64,000 nucleotides of DNA from Glandiceps talaboti (GCF_964340395.1 NC_135563.1:4552922-4616921); one strand, 5' to 3'; shown: positions 1 to 13,103, counted from the stretch's first letter. The notes: generated from the sequence alone by a model not told the origin. Program-made: numbers and translations.

Positions 1-2270
1 TTTGATTGAATTCATCACCGGTAGGTAAAAAGAGTGTTGTTCAGTTTGACTCTACCGAACACCACAGGTTTTCCCCAGGTACTCCGGTTTCCTCTTGCAT
101 AAACAGTGAACACATGAGGGATGGCTCTTGGGATGGGCTTCTTGGGAGATAAGCGTTTATATACTTAAAGAACTATCGAGTATAGATAAACATTATTATT
201 GTACTTTGTTATGATCAACGTCTTTATCAAATTATAGGAAATTTCAAGTTGCGTTTTTTTAAGATATTACAAAATTACCGAAAATAATTAATTGTGAAAA
301 TTACTCAGAAATGTTAAAGTTATATCAACAAGGCAGCTTTAGAGGACAAGTGCATTTTGTTATCAATGTATATATACTTTAAACTATGTGTATTTTGAAG
401 AATGCATTCTTAAGACGTTATCTAATTACCGACAATACAAAACTTTACTGACATCAAGAAGTGTGTAAACTTTAACGCTGTGTCACTACGTTGTTACCAA
501 CCACTTCTTACAGGGAATCACACTCACTTGGCTAGCTTAGGGATTATATTAAGACAGCTGATTGCATAAAACCTCATATCTCTGACGTGGACTTATTGAT
601 ATTAATCAATTCTTTTATTGAGTCGCTTCATTACCATTCTTTGTCTTTAGTCCTGTGTGAGCTCTTTAACTTGTATAGAGTAAATTACAAAGAATTAATT
701 ATGCTACCAGAGATCACTTCCTTTCCCATTGCACTATATCAAGCTGTCTCAGTACATATGGTTGACCTTCGCCTTTCCTATTGTATTGTAACACAGACAA
801 GTAAGACTTGTATGTGATTGTAACCATAGACAGGTCTCCCCTCCACTGTCTATGTTGTAACAAGCTGTCTCAGGACATATTCTATTGTACGGTTACAGCT
901 GTTTCAGATGAACCGGACATTTCTGCAAGTCAGTTAGCTTTCAAATTACTAATGTGTGTAACACTTCTTCCGTCCAAAGCAAAACGTCCCGGTTCGCATT
1001 ACTTAAAATAAACTCTCTTAACTATACCATCACAGCACAAAAAACCCCCAAACTTACAGTGCATTGGTTTTAATTATACCACCACCATAAACTTACAATG
1101 TGAATAAATGGTCTATGAAAAGAAAGTCATCAAATGAAAATGTCTCAAAATCAACTTACGTGACTATACCATCACCTATGCAATAAAGTGAGCTCAAAAA
1201 GAAAAATACAAAAATTAAACGTATTGATATTCAAGTGATGAAATCTTCCATGTGGAAGGTTTCGTCACATGACATTATAAAAATATAACTCAATGGTAAA
1301 GTGCGACTTTACATTTAACAAACAAATCACGGAGCTGATCCAAATGTCGTTTCTTCAGTAGACTGATCATTATCCGTATTTGTATTTGTCTTCAAATCAC
1401 TCATATTTAAATATATATATTTTCTCATCAATTTTCGATATATTGCGAGCATGCGATGGAGAACATCCCGCCATACTTTAACCTAGCACTTTCAGTCTAA
1501 TATCCTGACCTATCTTAGACGAGTCTAATTTCATGGTACTTGTAGGTTTAGATCTGGCTTTTGGGGCTGTGGACTTCTCGTCACTCTTTCTAACATTTAC
1601 TTGTACTTCTGCTATAACTCTAAGGCCTTTCTATGTACACCCAAAATAGGGGGTGTGTCTACTTTAAACTGTTCGCTTACTTCGTCTATAAATTGAACGT
1701 TAGTTTTGGGCTTGACGGCAGGAGGGGAACCAACAATTGTAGTTATAGTGGGGGGATTCTATATTCGTCATAACAGCTGGGGCCACTTTTTCCTTTATAA
1801 TACCCTCAGAAGATGTGTTTTTAAGAATACATTTGACAGGGCGAGCGGGGCTATCATATATAAATTCCTTTCTGTCATGCGAGGGCTGATTTGCTAAGTC
1901 ATTTATATAAGTGTTGATCGAAGTCGTTTCACCGGAGTGGGGAGAGGAAGAAGGAAAGGTTCGTGATGAGGATGTTTCTAGAGAAGAGGAAGTTTCCCTA
2001 GACGCGCACTCTGGAAAGGAGTTGAGGAAGCGGATGGGGATTTTCCCGACGAAAGATTAGAAATGGTCTGTCTACGCATAAAGGTTGATATTGGTGCTTC
2101 CTGTGGGGTAGAACTTTGACTAGTAGTGGAACCGTCTGATGCCGGTATTTCAAGAAATGCGTTGAAATGTATATATCCACATGATGAGTCTGATAGACAC
2201 AGGGGCAAATTTCATCTTTTTGTATTTCTTTGTATCTTGAAATGAGATGGGAATGTAACTTAGAAGAGAT
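1..2270. other. Non-coding, no gene supported
   Basis: Only short open frames without family resemblance, start context or splice partners are visible on either strand. The stretch is AT-rich. The 1.7-2.3 kb part may be further decayed LINE sequence because it directly abuts the minus-strand reverse-transcriptase piece, but no motif supports this. Confidence 0.45.
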
Positions 2271-2530
2271 ATCCCTCTGTAGTTCTCTGGTGACTTTTTG
2301 GACCCTTTTTATAGAATGGAATAATAATTGTCTTGGTCCAATCACTGGGGAAAATACCGCTATCAAAAATCTTATTAAATAAAACATACAAATAAGGAGT
2401 AAGAAAATATTTATTTGATTTGAAAAATATCGCCAAGTAGACCGTCTGAACCAGGTGACTTACCATTTTTATACTATTAATACTGGTTAAAATGTCTTTT
2501 ACAGTGTCTGGTATAATGTATAAACTATTA
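2271..2530 (-). mobile_element. Reverse-transcriptase fragment of a LINE, minus strand
   Basis: The minus strand reads a non-LTR reverse-transcriptase finger region: LFNKIFDSGIFPSDWTKT followed by IIIPFYKKGPK. This matches the usual pattern of a short connector, G-x-x-P-x-x-W and the I-P-x-x-K-K-G motif. The preceding block (GSDGL-like) is in a different frame, so at least one frameshift is present. No YADD catalytic box or flanking ORF remains. It is a dead fragment. Confidence 0.7.
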
Positions 2531-2669
2531 TATAGACTAAAATGTATATTGCTCCGTGTACTATTCAGAAAATATAAAGAAATATCCTAACCCAACATTT
2601 TAACCAAAGACAACGTCGAAAGTGAATCTTCAAAGAGAGGACCTTAAACTGCGTACCTAGTTTAATACA

Positions 2670-3000
2670 TGTGTAATAAACTCCAGTTAAATGATAGTAA
2701 AACAGAAGCATTTCTAATATCATCTCTCCCTCTATACATGTTTGAAATTCTGTAATCTTCGCCTCTGGTGTGAAAAACCTTGGCGTCACATACATTATTC
2801 TAATTTGCGTACGTCCGAGCACATTGAGAATGTTTGTACGGCAGAGCACGCACAGAATGTTTGTAAAGCTGCGTTTTTGGTCACTCCCTTTCTTCACTAG
2901 CTACTCAAACCCTTGTCTCTACGTTCGTTTTATCTCGCTCACATTACTGTAACTATTTTCTTTTGGTTGTCCTAAGCACTTTACCCGACAACCAACAATA
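2670..3000 (+). mobile_element. Decayed LINE reverse-transcriptase 3' region, copy 1
   Basis: On the plus strand a frame reads LNDSKTEAFLISS, typical of the region just after the catalytic box in CR1/L2-type LINE polymerases. It is followed by broken similarity to the better-preserved copy just downstream (shared ATQTLVS-FVLS and DYCN-like stretches). Several stops and frameshifts are present. Confidence 0.6.
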
Positions 3001-3098
3001 TATTCACTGATGATAGTTACAATACCAATAATGAAATATTTTCCATACCGATTAGAGGTCTGTTTGATCTATTAACGGGTAAAATAATAAGTTGAAAT

Positions 3099-3200
3099 TG
3101 GCCAAGCTGAATTTTGGGAGCGGACCCAAAAATAAATTGGATATATACTGGCCAAGTTGATTTTTGGGAGCGGACCCAAAAATAAATGGGATATATACTG
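3099..3200 (+). repeat. Two-copy direct repeat of about 50 bp
   Basis: Two adjacent copies of a segment containing TTTTGGGAGCGGACCCAAAA and a following GGATATATACTGG lie between the two plus-strand LINE remnants. They differ by a few substitutions. A related short string recurs near 47,485. Confidence 0.7.
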
Positions 3201-3955
3201 GATATTATTGGATATATCACGCCATTGGAGTCACACTTGATTCTGATTTGAATATGTCTGAACATGTGCAGAATGTTTGCAGAGCTGCATACATTCAACA
3301 GATCAGCTCTATTCGTCACTTCTTCTCTCCACAAGCTACTCAAACTCTTGTCTCTGCATTTGTTCTATCTCCCTGAGACTATTGTAACTGTCTCCTTTCT
3401 GGTTGCCCTAAACATCTTATAGATAAGCTGCAAAGAGTTCAGAATGCTGCCACACGTCTTGTCTGCAATGCTAAAAAGTATGACCATGTCCAACCCCTTC
3501 TTGCATCAACTTCACTGGTTACCTATTAGTTCTCGTATTCACTACAAAGTTTCATCTTTTTAATTTGCTTCAATTCAGTTGTGGGTTCTGGTCCGCAGTA
3601 CCTCTCTGACCTTCTTCATCAATATACTCCACAAAGACAACGCCGCTCTTCCTCAGATTCTCGTCTTCTTTGTATTCCAAGGGTTTCCACAAAGGCGTTT
3701 GGCGAGAGATCTTTCTCTCACATTGGCCCTACTTTATGGAACCATCTCCCTTTCGATCCTCGTCACTCCAAGTCTCTTATATCCTTCCGCCGTTCTCTCA
3801 ATACTCATCTCTTTGAACAGTTGTCTCATTCTCATTTGCCTAGTATCCAGTGTCTGTGAATCCATTTTTCCTCTGACCATAGAGTAATATTCCATTTCTG
3901 CGCCTCGAGTTCTGCTTGCAGAGATTAGGCGCTCTATAAGTCTATTTTATTATTA
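3200..3955 (+). mobile_element. 3' end of a CR1/L2-like LINE (reverse transcriptase C-terminal region)
   Basis: Broken frames read the C-terminal part of a non-LTR polymerase: IGVTLDSDLNMSEHV, RLVCNAKKYDHVQPLL, GSGPQYLSDLLHQY, then SDSRLL-P and FGERSFSHIGPTLWNHLP. This order is the familiar end of CR1/L2/Jockey-type ORF2. The 3' end has a LINE-like tail, a 'gcgctctataagt' string followed by a TTATTA-rich run. Stops near 3377 and 3525 make it inactive. Confidence 0.85.
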
Positions 3956-4190
3956 TATTATACTATGTGTCCTGGTACACCTATATGGTTACTCACGGGT
4001 GAATACTGTTCAGTGTAGGATATTACGATGGAATCATTATATTTAACCATGATTTAACAACAAAAGTGTCAGCTTTCAGTCTTATAAATTCAAGATGGTA
4101 TAAAAATGAAGGAATACGTACATAACGTACTTAATTCATAGTTTGCCAATCTTGCTTGAAACAAAAAACAACAACATAAATTCAACTTAC

Positions 4191-4308
4191 CAAGATCATC
4201 AGCTAACACATATACAATATTTGGCTTTCTTTCTTGTTGATGGCAATGTCCAAAATAGCACAGTCCAAGACTAATTAGGAATACAGACGACAGCTGATAA
4301 ACCTCCAT
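4191..4308 (-). CDS. First coding exon of a sulfatase (arylsulfatase-like), partial gene
   Basis: From the ATG at 4308-4306 the minus strand encodes 39 residues. A hydrophobic signal peptide (about residues 4-22, SSVFLISLGLCYFGHC) is followed by RKPNIVYVLADDLG. K-P-N-I-x-x-x-x-A-D-D-L-G is the hallmark N-terminus of type I sulfatases; the two Asp residues ligate the active-site calcium. The exon ends at a strong donor (GTAAGTTG) in phase 1, directly after the ADDL-G motif. An in-frame ATG 15 codons upstream exists, but the chosen one places the signal peptide at the N-terminus. The catalytic C-x-P-S-R exon is not found in the remaining 4.2 kb, so the rest lies beyond the left edge or the copy is a 5' remnant. 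Sulfatases hydrolyse sulfate esters in lysosomes or outside the cell; the substrate cannot be told. Confidence 0.7.
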
Positions 4309-5636
4309 CTCACAGTTGTTGCCCACTTTGTAAAATGGTGTTACTGATGGCAATTTCGAGCATACTTATACCATGTACCATAATTATTGCACAATGTATA
4401 AAATTCTTGTACTGCCAAGCATATGACGCAATAATCCTCTTACCAGGCTGTTACATTGACAAACTCGTAAAGTTTCAATTTGTAAATAGAGATTACATGA
4501 CTTGACAAATTTTTATGTGCATTTCAAAATGGTAAAATGTACCTGTGTAAAATCTGCAATAATTCCCAAACACTGCAATCCCACTCCCATTGTGTACAGT
4601 TAGGCAGAAATAAAACAAAAGAAAATAACTGTGTAACTAGTATGTGGGTTTTGGGTTGCAGGTTACGAAGTTGTGGGTCATTTTGGGGGGTCGATGTGTA
4701 TTTGCAGGCCAATATGACGGCCATTTTGCGAGTTGCGGGTCAATTTTCGTGTCAGTATGAGGGTACGAGCTAATTTACGGGTCAATGTGCGGATCATTGT
4801 GGTTATGTGTGCCAATGTGCAGGTCAACATCTTATTACAAAACGTTTTTCAATATTTGGATCACATTGATATCTGTCTTATTCAATCTCATTGGAATTTC
4901 CAATAGCTGTAGGAAAAAACAGAACATAGATATGATTAGTTTTGACCCATCGGCAGTACTCACGCTTGGAAAATTGCAAGGAAATTTTAGTCAGTTGATT
5001 CAAACGATATATCTTGGTTAGCATCTTATCTGAACAACATGAAATCTGTGCCCCAGTGTCAATTATAGTAATGTAGGAAAACTATTTTTTTAGTGGCCCG
5101 CAAATTGCCCCAATGTTGACCCGCAAGGTGATACTACTACTTTATTGGCAAACACATTTTATTGTCTACTGGTGTCAAGTAAGGAATTATAACCCCGATT
5201 ATCTGTACCCGCATTTCATACTCAATAAAGTAAGAAGCGAAGTATAATCAGAGAATGATTTTATTCAAAACCTGCAAATTCTCCCGAACTTTGACCTACT
5301 GACCCTCAAGTTGATTCACAAAGTAATGATACCAAATGTTATAAATATATAAAAACGGGATCTCGAAATCACAGTTTGAATTCCCACGTTTCCATAAATT
5401 ACCCATAATTTCATGGATTTCATGACCCATCATGCATAGTGGCTTCTTGGGTAGCGAGGCTTAAGATCGTTGTGATAATGAAAAAAACAACATTGAGTTT
5501 TTTACCAGGCAGAGGGATTTGAACTTGGTCAATTTATCTGCGCACTAATGTGTTTATGGTTCGTTTGTTGACGTTTATTCATTCATTCATTCATTCATTC
5601 ATTCATTCATTCATTCATTCATTCATTCATTCCTTC

Positions 5637-5667
<31 letters not shown>

Positions 5668-6120
5668 TTCAAGGAACTGAATGAATCCACCATACGTGGA
5701 TCAATAACCTATAACTATTTAAACCAGATTAATGTATTTTCCGTTCCAAACAACTGCTGTCTCCACTATAAATTATGATTGATTAGTTTATCATGGCTTT
5801 ATATAATATTTACTACCAAAGCTACTAAATTGCAATCCTCTTAGCAGGCTGTTAGATAACAAGTTATCGAAGTAATAAAATGTCAAGTATGTACGTAGAC
5901 ACTAGTCTACACGAAGGACATATTCTGTTTGCATTTCACAAATGAAGGTAAACTTATCTATGCAATGTCTGCAGCATTCCCCAAAAATATTGAAATCCAA
6001 TTGTCGCACTCTACAGTTTTGGCAAAAATAACAATGACAACAAATTGTTTGTGTCATTTTAGTCATGTTTTCGGGGCTTCCTGCCAATATTTTTACTTTC
6101 CATTTCATTTCTCCCATTTT
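4309..6120. other. Upstream of sulfatase exon: repeated flank, degenerate minisatellite, microsatellite
   Basis: No coding exon is seen. A block at about 4415-4600 (CAATAATCCTCTTACCAGG, later CTGCAATAATTCC) recurs at about 5830-6020 and in part near 7420, showing local segmental duplication. About 4640-4830 is a degenerate short tandem repeat built on GGGTCAAT/GCGGGTCA; a reverse-complement relative appears at about 5090-5130. Confidence 0.5.
5576..5666. repeat. (ATTC)n then (ATTG)n microsatellite
   Basis: About 14 ATTC units pass directly into seven ATTG units, as expected when a point-mutated unit has been re-amplified. Confidence 0.95.
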
Positions 6121-6124
6121 ACTC

Positions 6125-6205
6125 CGTTTCTGGTTTTCTTTATTGTTGATGGCAATGCCCAAACTAGCACGTAATGTAGACAGTCGATCATTCTCCACCT
6201 CTCAG
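6125..6205 (-). pseudogene. Decayed copy of the sulfatase first exon (copy B)
   Basis: The minus strand keeps ATGGAG, the CTGTCT block and the string GGCATTGCCATCAACAA in the same order as the sulfatase exon at 4191-4308. The KPNIVYVLADDLG coding region and the splice donor are gone and the frame is shifted. It lies in the same orientation as the intact exon. Confidence 0.6.
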
Positions 6206-8404
6206 TTGTAGATATAGCTATTTAGCTATATACCCAAACGCATAGTAGGAACCCACACACAGAGTGCATAATATTATGTATATGTAAGAATGTGCTGATC
6301 CGTTGTCTTTTTGGTGTATATTTCAAAAACTATCATATTGTCAGATTCACGGCAAAAGGGCAAAACCATGTTTTTTGTGACTAATTTGCATAATTAATGA
6401 TTTGCAGTAATTAAGCTTCAAATTACATATAATTTGCTACATATACAACCCCAATGATGCACATGTTCTATGAATTTTGTCAGCAGAAGAGTCAAACTCG
6501 TAAAGTACTTTCAAAAGACCAAATTCATATAAATTCTTGCATAGCAGCTGTATTTACGTTCAGTCATACAGTTCCTTTAGCCTACCTGTAGTCTTGAGGA
6601 CTAATGCTATGTACAAGACTATTACAGCTATCCTAACTACCTTTTTCGATTTTAATTTTCTTTCGTCGGGGGAAAAACAAGCATTGAAAAAAAATCCAAA
6701 ATGGCAGTTAGAAGAGTTGATATAGTGTGGGAGCATAAGCCATTCAAGACTACAGGTAGGATAAGGTTCCTTGATAAGCTAAGTTTGCTTGAGTGAATAA
6801 CGTCTCTCTTTTAAAGATGTGTCCAGAATCCAATACTAGTAAAACAATCGTATTCACTGGACCAAATCAATCCGAATCCATGTGGGTAGTATTCAAAAGT
6901 CACCAATGGAATATCACAAATGTCATATAAAATGGTGATGCAATATTTTTGTAATAAGTTGCACCTGGCACACAATTCTCATTTTGTATTATCGATTACA
7001 AGCCTACTTAAACAAGAATGACGTGTAGTATTTATTTTCCATTTCAAACAGTCACTGGTCTATAAAATTAATAATTCATCATGTTTCTAAGTTGCAATAT
7101 AATGTTCAACATATGAAGGACTAATATAATACTCTTATGTTGTCAAACTCGTCAAATTATGCACACACTCATAAAATCGCACACGCACACACACTTATCA
7201 AATAATTAAAAAACAACATTTCAAGTTTGTGTATAGCTATATAGCCACACTACACGATATGGACACGTTTCTGTATGCATTTCACACACACATATAAACT
7301 CACTTCTATGGAAGACCGGTGAGGACAGCAACCTGAGACCTGCGAGTTGCACAACTGCGACATAAATGTTCTATTTTACTTTAGGATATTTTTGGGTTAT
7401 TCCACCCTTTCAACGTCTGCAATAATCCCGGCCTAAAGCATTGAAATCCAATTGTCGCAGCAAAATAAAATTGTTTTCGATAAAAACATGCTTCAGGAAA
7501 TAGTACTCTGATAGGACCGGTAGATTGGGACTTTGTTTTGTTTTAAGAAATTGTTTTGACCCCGAAGGCACAAATTGAATACTTCTGTCGTTTGATGAGG
7601 TGTAAAGGGAGCAACTGAAGACAATAATATGTGACGTAGACGAACATAATTTGGAGACTGGACTGTATAAAACAGTTACCGTATCAATAAGGATCCAGCA
7701 ATATCTAATAATGTACAGGATTCTACTGATAGCTCAGTAATAAAATCTAGTGGGAATCCAGTAACACCCAGTACTAATCTGTCCATCCGGGGAACCAAAG
7801 ATTGATTCCTTCAGACACCATCATTGACTTAACAGTCAGTCAAAAGTAGCCCAACGGAATCTCTTCTTTTTACCTTAATTGGTACAGTTGTGTACAGTTT
7901 ACTAATATTCAAACTCGTGTAACATAGGCTTACAAATGTCAACACTTATCTGGTACAGACTAGTTTTGTTTCCTACTAGTAGTATTGTGATTGGCATTTC
8001 ATTCACGGGACCTTGTTCTTTATTTGAATCCCTCAAAGTACAGTGTATTATCAAATATCTACACTTTGTGTAAGCCTTTAGTGACAACCATAAGTGCCAA
8101 CGTTTTTTACAAGACTATTTTGTACGAACTCTAGCCTCAGTTCAGTTGTACACCTGCTATATTAGTTACAACAGTGTTTTCTAACAGTTAGTAGCATTCG
8201 AAGGTCATCAATGTCATCAACAACATCCAATCATACAGATGTTATATAAAATAGTCAAGTGGAAATAACACCACACTGTGGTTTTACTCCATATTCATTT
8301 CACAATATTTATTCTCTTTAGATTACATGTTCACTCCAGTTTTTCACTTTGCATGTTGTTGTCTGTGCTTCCTGCCAATAGTTTTTATACATTTTCCCCA
8401 TTTT
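6206..8404. other. Non-coding, locally duplicated sequence
   Basis: No supported gene. A block at about 6985-7090 (CATTTCAAACAGTCACTG) is repeated at about 8587-8680. A block near 7420-7465 repeats the TTGAAATCCAATTGTCGCA flank seen at about 5990. Both belong to the duplications around the sulfatase exon. Confidence 0.5.
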
Positions 8405-8545
8405 TACCTCATCTCTGTTTTTCTTTCCAGTTGTTAGCAATGTCCAAAACAGCACTGAATACAGATGACAAGTTAATAAAGTCCAAATCAATTTCAGTAA
8501 CAGTTGTCGCCCACTTGAGGAAATGGCGTCATTGAAGGCAATTAA
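8405..8545 (-). pseudogene. Decayed copy of the sulfatase first exon and its 5' leader (copy C)
   Basis: On the minus strand the leader (AAGTGGGCGACAACTGT), the TGTCATCTGTATTC block and TTTTGGACATTGC match the leader and exon at 4191-4353 nearly base for base. The ATG is lost by substitution. The conserved sulfatase motif region is replaced by unrelated sequence. Confidence 0.65.
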
Positions 8546-9799
<1,254 letters not shown>

Positions 9800-10799
9800 A
9801 TTGATCAGACAGCCAATCAAGAAGCAGAAGAAGTAAGTGAAGATTTTGGAATTGTAAAATTACTGAAAATGGTCATTAGGTTTTGTTGCCCAATATTATT
9901 TTTCCTTCACCAATGGAAAGTACAAGTTAACTAAAGTGTCTTTTGTCAGTACTAAGCACATGACAAGTAGTGACAAACTTGTGTCACAAGTAGATTGTAG
10001 CTGAATGAAGTAATATTTTGGAGATTAGTATAACTTTGTTATCAGTGGTAATATCTTTTCAAAAAGGTTAAATTGAGTAGTGGCAACTTTAAGAGTAAAT
10101 ATCAGAATCTAAATGACTTATTTCATTCCATGAATAAGTTTATACTGTATTGTTTGTTTGATTCATTCCTTTCAGGATGGAACTCCAAGGCCAAGGAAGA
10201 TGGCACGAACACAGATGGCAGATGAAGATCAGACAGCCAATCAAGAAGCAGAAGAAGTAAGTGAAGATTTTGGAATTGTAAAATTACTGAAAATGGTCAT
10301 TAGGTTTTGTTGTTCAATATTCTTTTTCCATCTGCAATGGAAAGTACAAGTTATCTCAAATTTCTTTTGTCAGTACTAAGCACGCACATGACAAGCAGGT
10401 CAGAGTGAGTAATTGTAATTTTGAGTTTAAACATAATCATTCAATAGGTAAATTTATTGTTTATTGTATATATTGAATCAGGATATTATCAGCAGTAATA
10501 TTTTTTAGAGCTCAGGCGAAGTTCTAGCATTTTTGAGTGTTTTGGCTCGTATGGAGAACACTGGAGAATGAATGACATAGAAACTTGTTGTGAAATAATT
10601 TCACATTGCCATGATGGAGAACGATAGTCATGTATTATATGAACCACATTACACACTGGAATATTAGATATTAGAAATTTAGTTTAAGGATTTAGTAAAT
10701 ATTACAATTCGAATGGATGTTGTTTCAATAAATACTTTGATTAATTCACTTTAGGATGGACCCAGGATGAATATGAAGACCCAAGAATGTAATTATTAA
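9800..10799 (+). CDS. Possible 3' exons of a small acidic protein gene
   Basis: Three segments bounded by splice-like sites join in phase 0. Exon a (9800-9832) encodes IDQTANQEAEE and ends at GTAAGTGA. Exon b (10176-10256) encodes DGTPRPRKMARTQMADED and then repeats DQTANQEAEE-like residues before another GTAAGTGA. Exon c (10755-10799) encodes DGPRMNMKTQECNY and a stop. Each acceptor follows a pyrimidine-rich tract ending in CAG or TAG. The protein is unrecognised, and exons upstream of 9800 were not identified. It could be a real gene end, or simply a duplicated repeat that carries splice-like sequences. Confidence 0.35.
9806..10395 (+). repeat. Direct duplication of an exon plus 130 bp of following intron
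   Basis: The segment at about 9804-9965 is repeated at about 10229-10390 with only scattered differences. It spans GATCAGACAGCCAATCAAG, the GTAAGTGA donor and the downstream intron to CAGTACTAAGCAC. The first copy lacks the upstream half of exon b. Confidence 0.85.
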
Positions 10800-10847
10800 A
10801 AGTTGATGAAATTGTAATGTTTTTCTTTTTTTAAATATGATTGATTG

Positions 10848-11010
10848 AATGAACGAATGAATGAATGAATGAATGAATGAATGAATGAATGAATGAGTGA
10901 CTTGTTTCTATATCCCTTCCCCTTTCTCTTCCCCAAACTCCACATTAAAAATTATACTATCATCGTTTTCGTCGTAGTCGTCGTCGTCGTCGTCGTCGTC
11001 ATCATCATCG
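10848..11010. repeat. (ATGA)n and (GTC)n microsatellites
   Basis: ATGA repeats run to about 10895, and a GTC/ATC triplet run occupies about 10969-11010. A short TTGGTCGG repeat follows at 11128-11155. Confidence 0.9.
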
Positions 11011-11390
11011 TCAACTACCTCGCGTCTCGGTCCTTTTTCGCTGTCGGTATTACATAAACACAAACATTTCATCTTTTTCTCTTTCTTCTGATTTTTGGTT
11101 GTCCTCAGGCTAGGTTTAGTTGGTGACCGGTTGGTCGGTTGGTCGGTTGGTCGGTAGTATTTTCACTTGCCTGTCTATGGCCTTTCTCTCATACCTAACA
11201 TCCACAGACACAAATTTCGCAGTTCTGCCGCCGTCTCCAATTTCACTGCAACCGTATTTGTTATCCTCACCGCGTTTCCATCTGCGTTCGTCATCTCCGA
11301 CAAGTATCATATCAAGTTATTTTTACACCAAACATACAAACTATGTTTGTATGTTTGAGAGTGCCCTTGACATTTATTTGCAGTCAAGCA

Positions 11391-11400
11391 GTGTGTGTGT

Positions 11401-11460
<60 letters not shown>
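11391..11460. repeat. (GT)n microsatellite
   Basis: About 34 GT/GC units. Its long Cys-Val open frame is a repeat artefact. Confidence 0.95.
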
Positions 11461-11461
<1 letters not shown>

Positions 11462-11563
11462 CTTGCCACCCCACCCCCTCTTCGATATGTTATGGCAACT
11501 CAAAAAAAGGCGACAAAGAATTGCTTGGCTGCGATGACACCCCTAGCATTGACTAGATAATAT

Positions 11564-11596
11564 GAACGTTAGACTGTTAGAAATAGTCTAACGTTC
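11564..11596. repeat. 12-bp perfect hairpin
   Basis: GAACGTTAGACT at 11564-11575 is matched by its exact reverse complement at 11585-11596 across a 9-base loop. No T-run or coding neighbour suggests a transcription signal. Confidence 0.8.
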
Positions 11597-11934
11597 AGGG
11601 GACCTTTTGCCAGACTTGCCATATCATATAACCTGCAGCTGTTTACAGTGCTCACAGTAAATTCCATTTAGTATTGAAGGACGAGAATTTAAATAAATTA
11701 TACCGTTAGTTATTTATACATATAATGACCAACTGAAAGTACTATCATCTGCCTTTTGTGGCTGTCATTCAAGGCAATGTCTATTATATCTACAAGATAT
11801 CAAGCATACATCACCTACACCTGATGGCCAAGAGTGGTAAGTGTCATCTATAAGTTACTTACTTTATTGTTCTACATTCGATGTGCGATAATGATGAATG
11901 CAAAATAACTGTTTTATACATGCTAACTTAAGTG

Positions 11935-12420
11935 ACATACATAAATGTAAATTAAGCATGTGTGAGAGCAAATAACACACATGAGGGCAAATGACTCGCA
12001 TATGAAAATAAATCACACACATAAGGCATGTAACGCACTATGAATATAAATGATGCACACATAAAGGCAAATGGTGAAAAATTGAAAATAAGCTACACAT
12101 GCATGGTGCATCATAAAAATAAATGACACAAGATAACTCAAATTACACACAAGACAGAAGTGCCATGTAAAAAATGACACCAGGCATGTGATGCATATAT
12201 TAAAGTAAATGACGAATATATGAAAATAAATGACATGCATTAACGTACTAAGATTACATATGTATAAGGTACGACATGATGTTCCGCCCTCACCGGCCTA
12301 CTCTCACATGTGTGAGGGCGCCCCGTCATGGCGTACCTTACAGACTAAGGTAAATGGTGAACCAAAAAATAAATGACGTGCCCTTCAGGCAAATGATGCA
12401 ATATGAAAGTGACACATATA
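11935..12420. repeat. Degenerate minisatellite, AAATGACACACAT-type units
   Basis: Diverged units of roughly 18-22 bp built on 'gaaaataaatgacacaca' and 'aaggcaaatga' run from about 11935 to 12255. They resume after the palindromic element at 12257-12346 ('aaggtaaatgg...aataaatgacg'), so the element inserted into an existing array. Confidence 0.65.
12257..12346. mobile_element. GC-rich palindromic MITE-like element, copy 1
   Basis: About 90 bp. The outer ends read TATAAGGTACG and CGTACCTTACAGACTA. Inner arms CCGCCCTCACCGG and TGTGAGGGCGCC form a GC-rich hairpin in AT-rich surroundings. Two further copies lie at 39950-40038 and 57101-57195. Consensus terminal inverted repeat: TAGTCTGTAAGGTAC. 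Confidence 0.75.
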
Positions 12421-12433
12421 TAGGGGTAATATA

Positions 12434-12437
<4 letters not shown>

Positions 12438-12484
<47 letters not shown>

Positions 12485-12528
12485 GCGTGTGCGTGTGTGT
12501 GTGCGTGTGCGTGCGTGTGTGTGTGTGT
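12438..12528. repeat. (GT)n/(GC) microsatellite
   Basis: Mostly GT units with interspersed GC. Long Thr-His or Cys-Val frames across it are artefacts. Confidence 0.95.
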
Positions 12529-13103
12529 AGTGGGCACAGATATGAGTACTGAGGGCGCTGTTCCTGAGTGTGAAGTATCGATACATCGTCTCCGGTTACA
12601 GGCCAAAATTTCACTGTATATTTGGCAATTTCCCTTATCAAATGTTTATGTATCAAGCATCCAAAGGACTGGAGCGAGTAACTATATAACAACGGATTCG
12701 GTGGAAAGTTACCATATGTATCAACAAATGTGAGTTGACATTCTTGATCGACTGTAGAAGCCACCGTGCAGGATCCTAGCATTAGTTCAAGTTCAACTTC
12801 ATTATGCATGCTCAATGTCATCAGTATTTAGCTGCTGTCTATTTTCTATAGTCAATGTGTCATTTTGTAATGTAAACATCTGTGCTCATCACAACGCCGA
12901 ACAAGAAAACCTATTAAAGTTCCATCTCGATCAACAGGCTCTTCCACATCAACAACTCTAGTTGCCATGCCATGCCACAAACAATAGAATTTGCAGAGAT
13001 CTGTTCACAAATTAGCCACATATACCAGCACTACTGACTAGCATTGCCGAACTCAAAGAATCCCAAAGCACAATTAATTCATCACTAGATTTATTCAACG
13101 GAC

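Larger units (their letters stand above)
11011..13020. other. Non-coding, simple-sequence rich
   Basis: No exon-like structure is visible. The stretch holds (GT)n runs at 11391-11460 and 12438-12528, a small hairpin, a degenerate minisatellite and one copy of a GC-rich palindromic element, listed separately. Confidence 0.5.

Noticed and set aside
1998-2387. 129-codon minus-strand frame as a host gene
   Set aside because: Overlaps the LINE reverse-transcriptase fragment in another frame and shows no recognisable domain.
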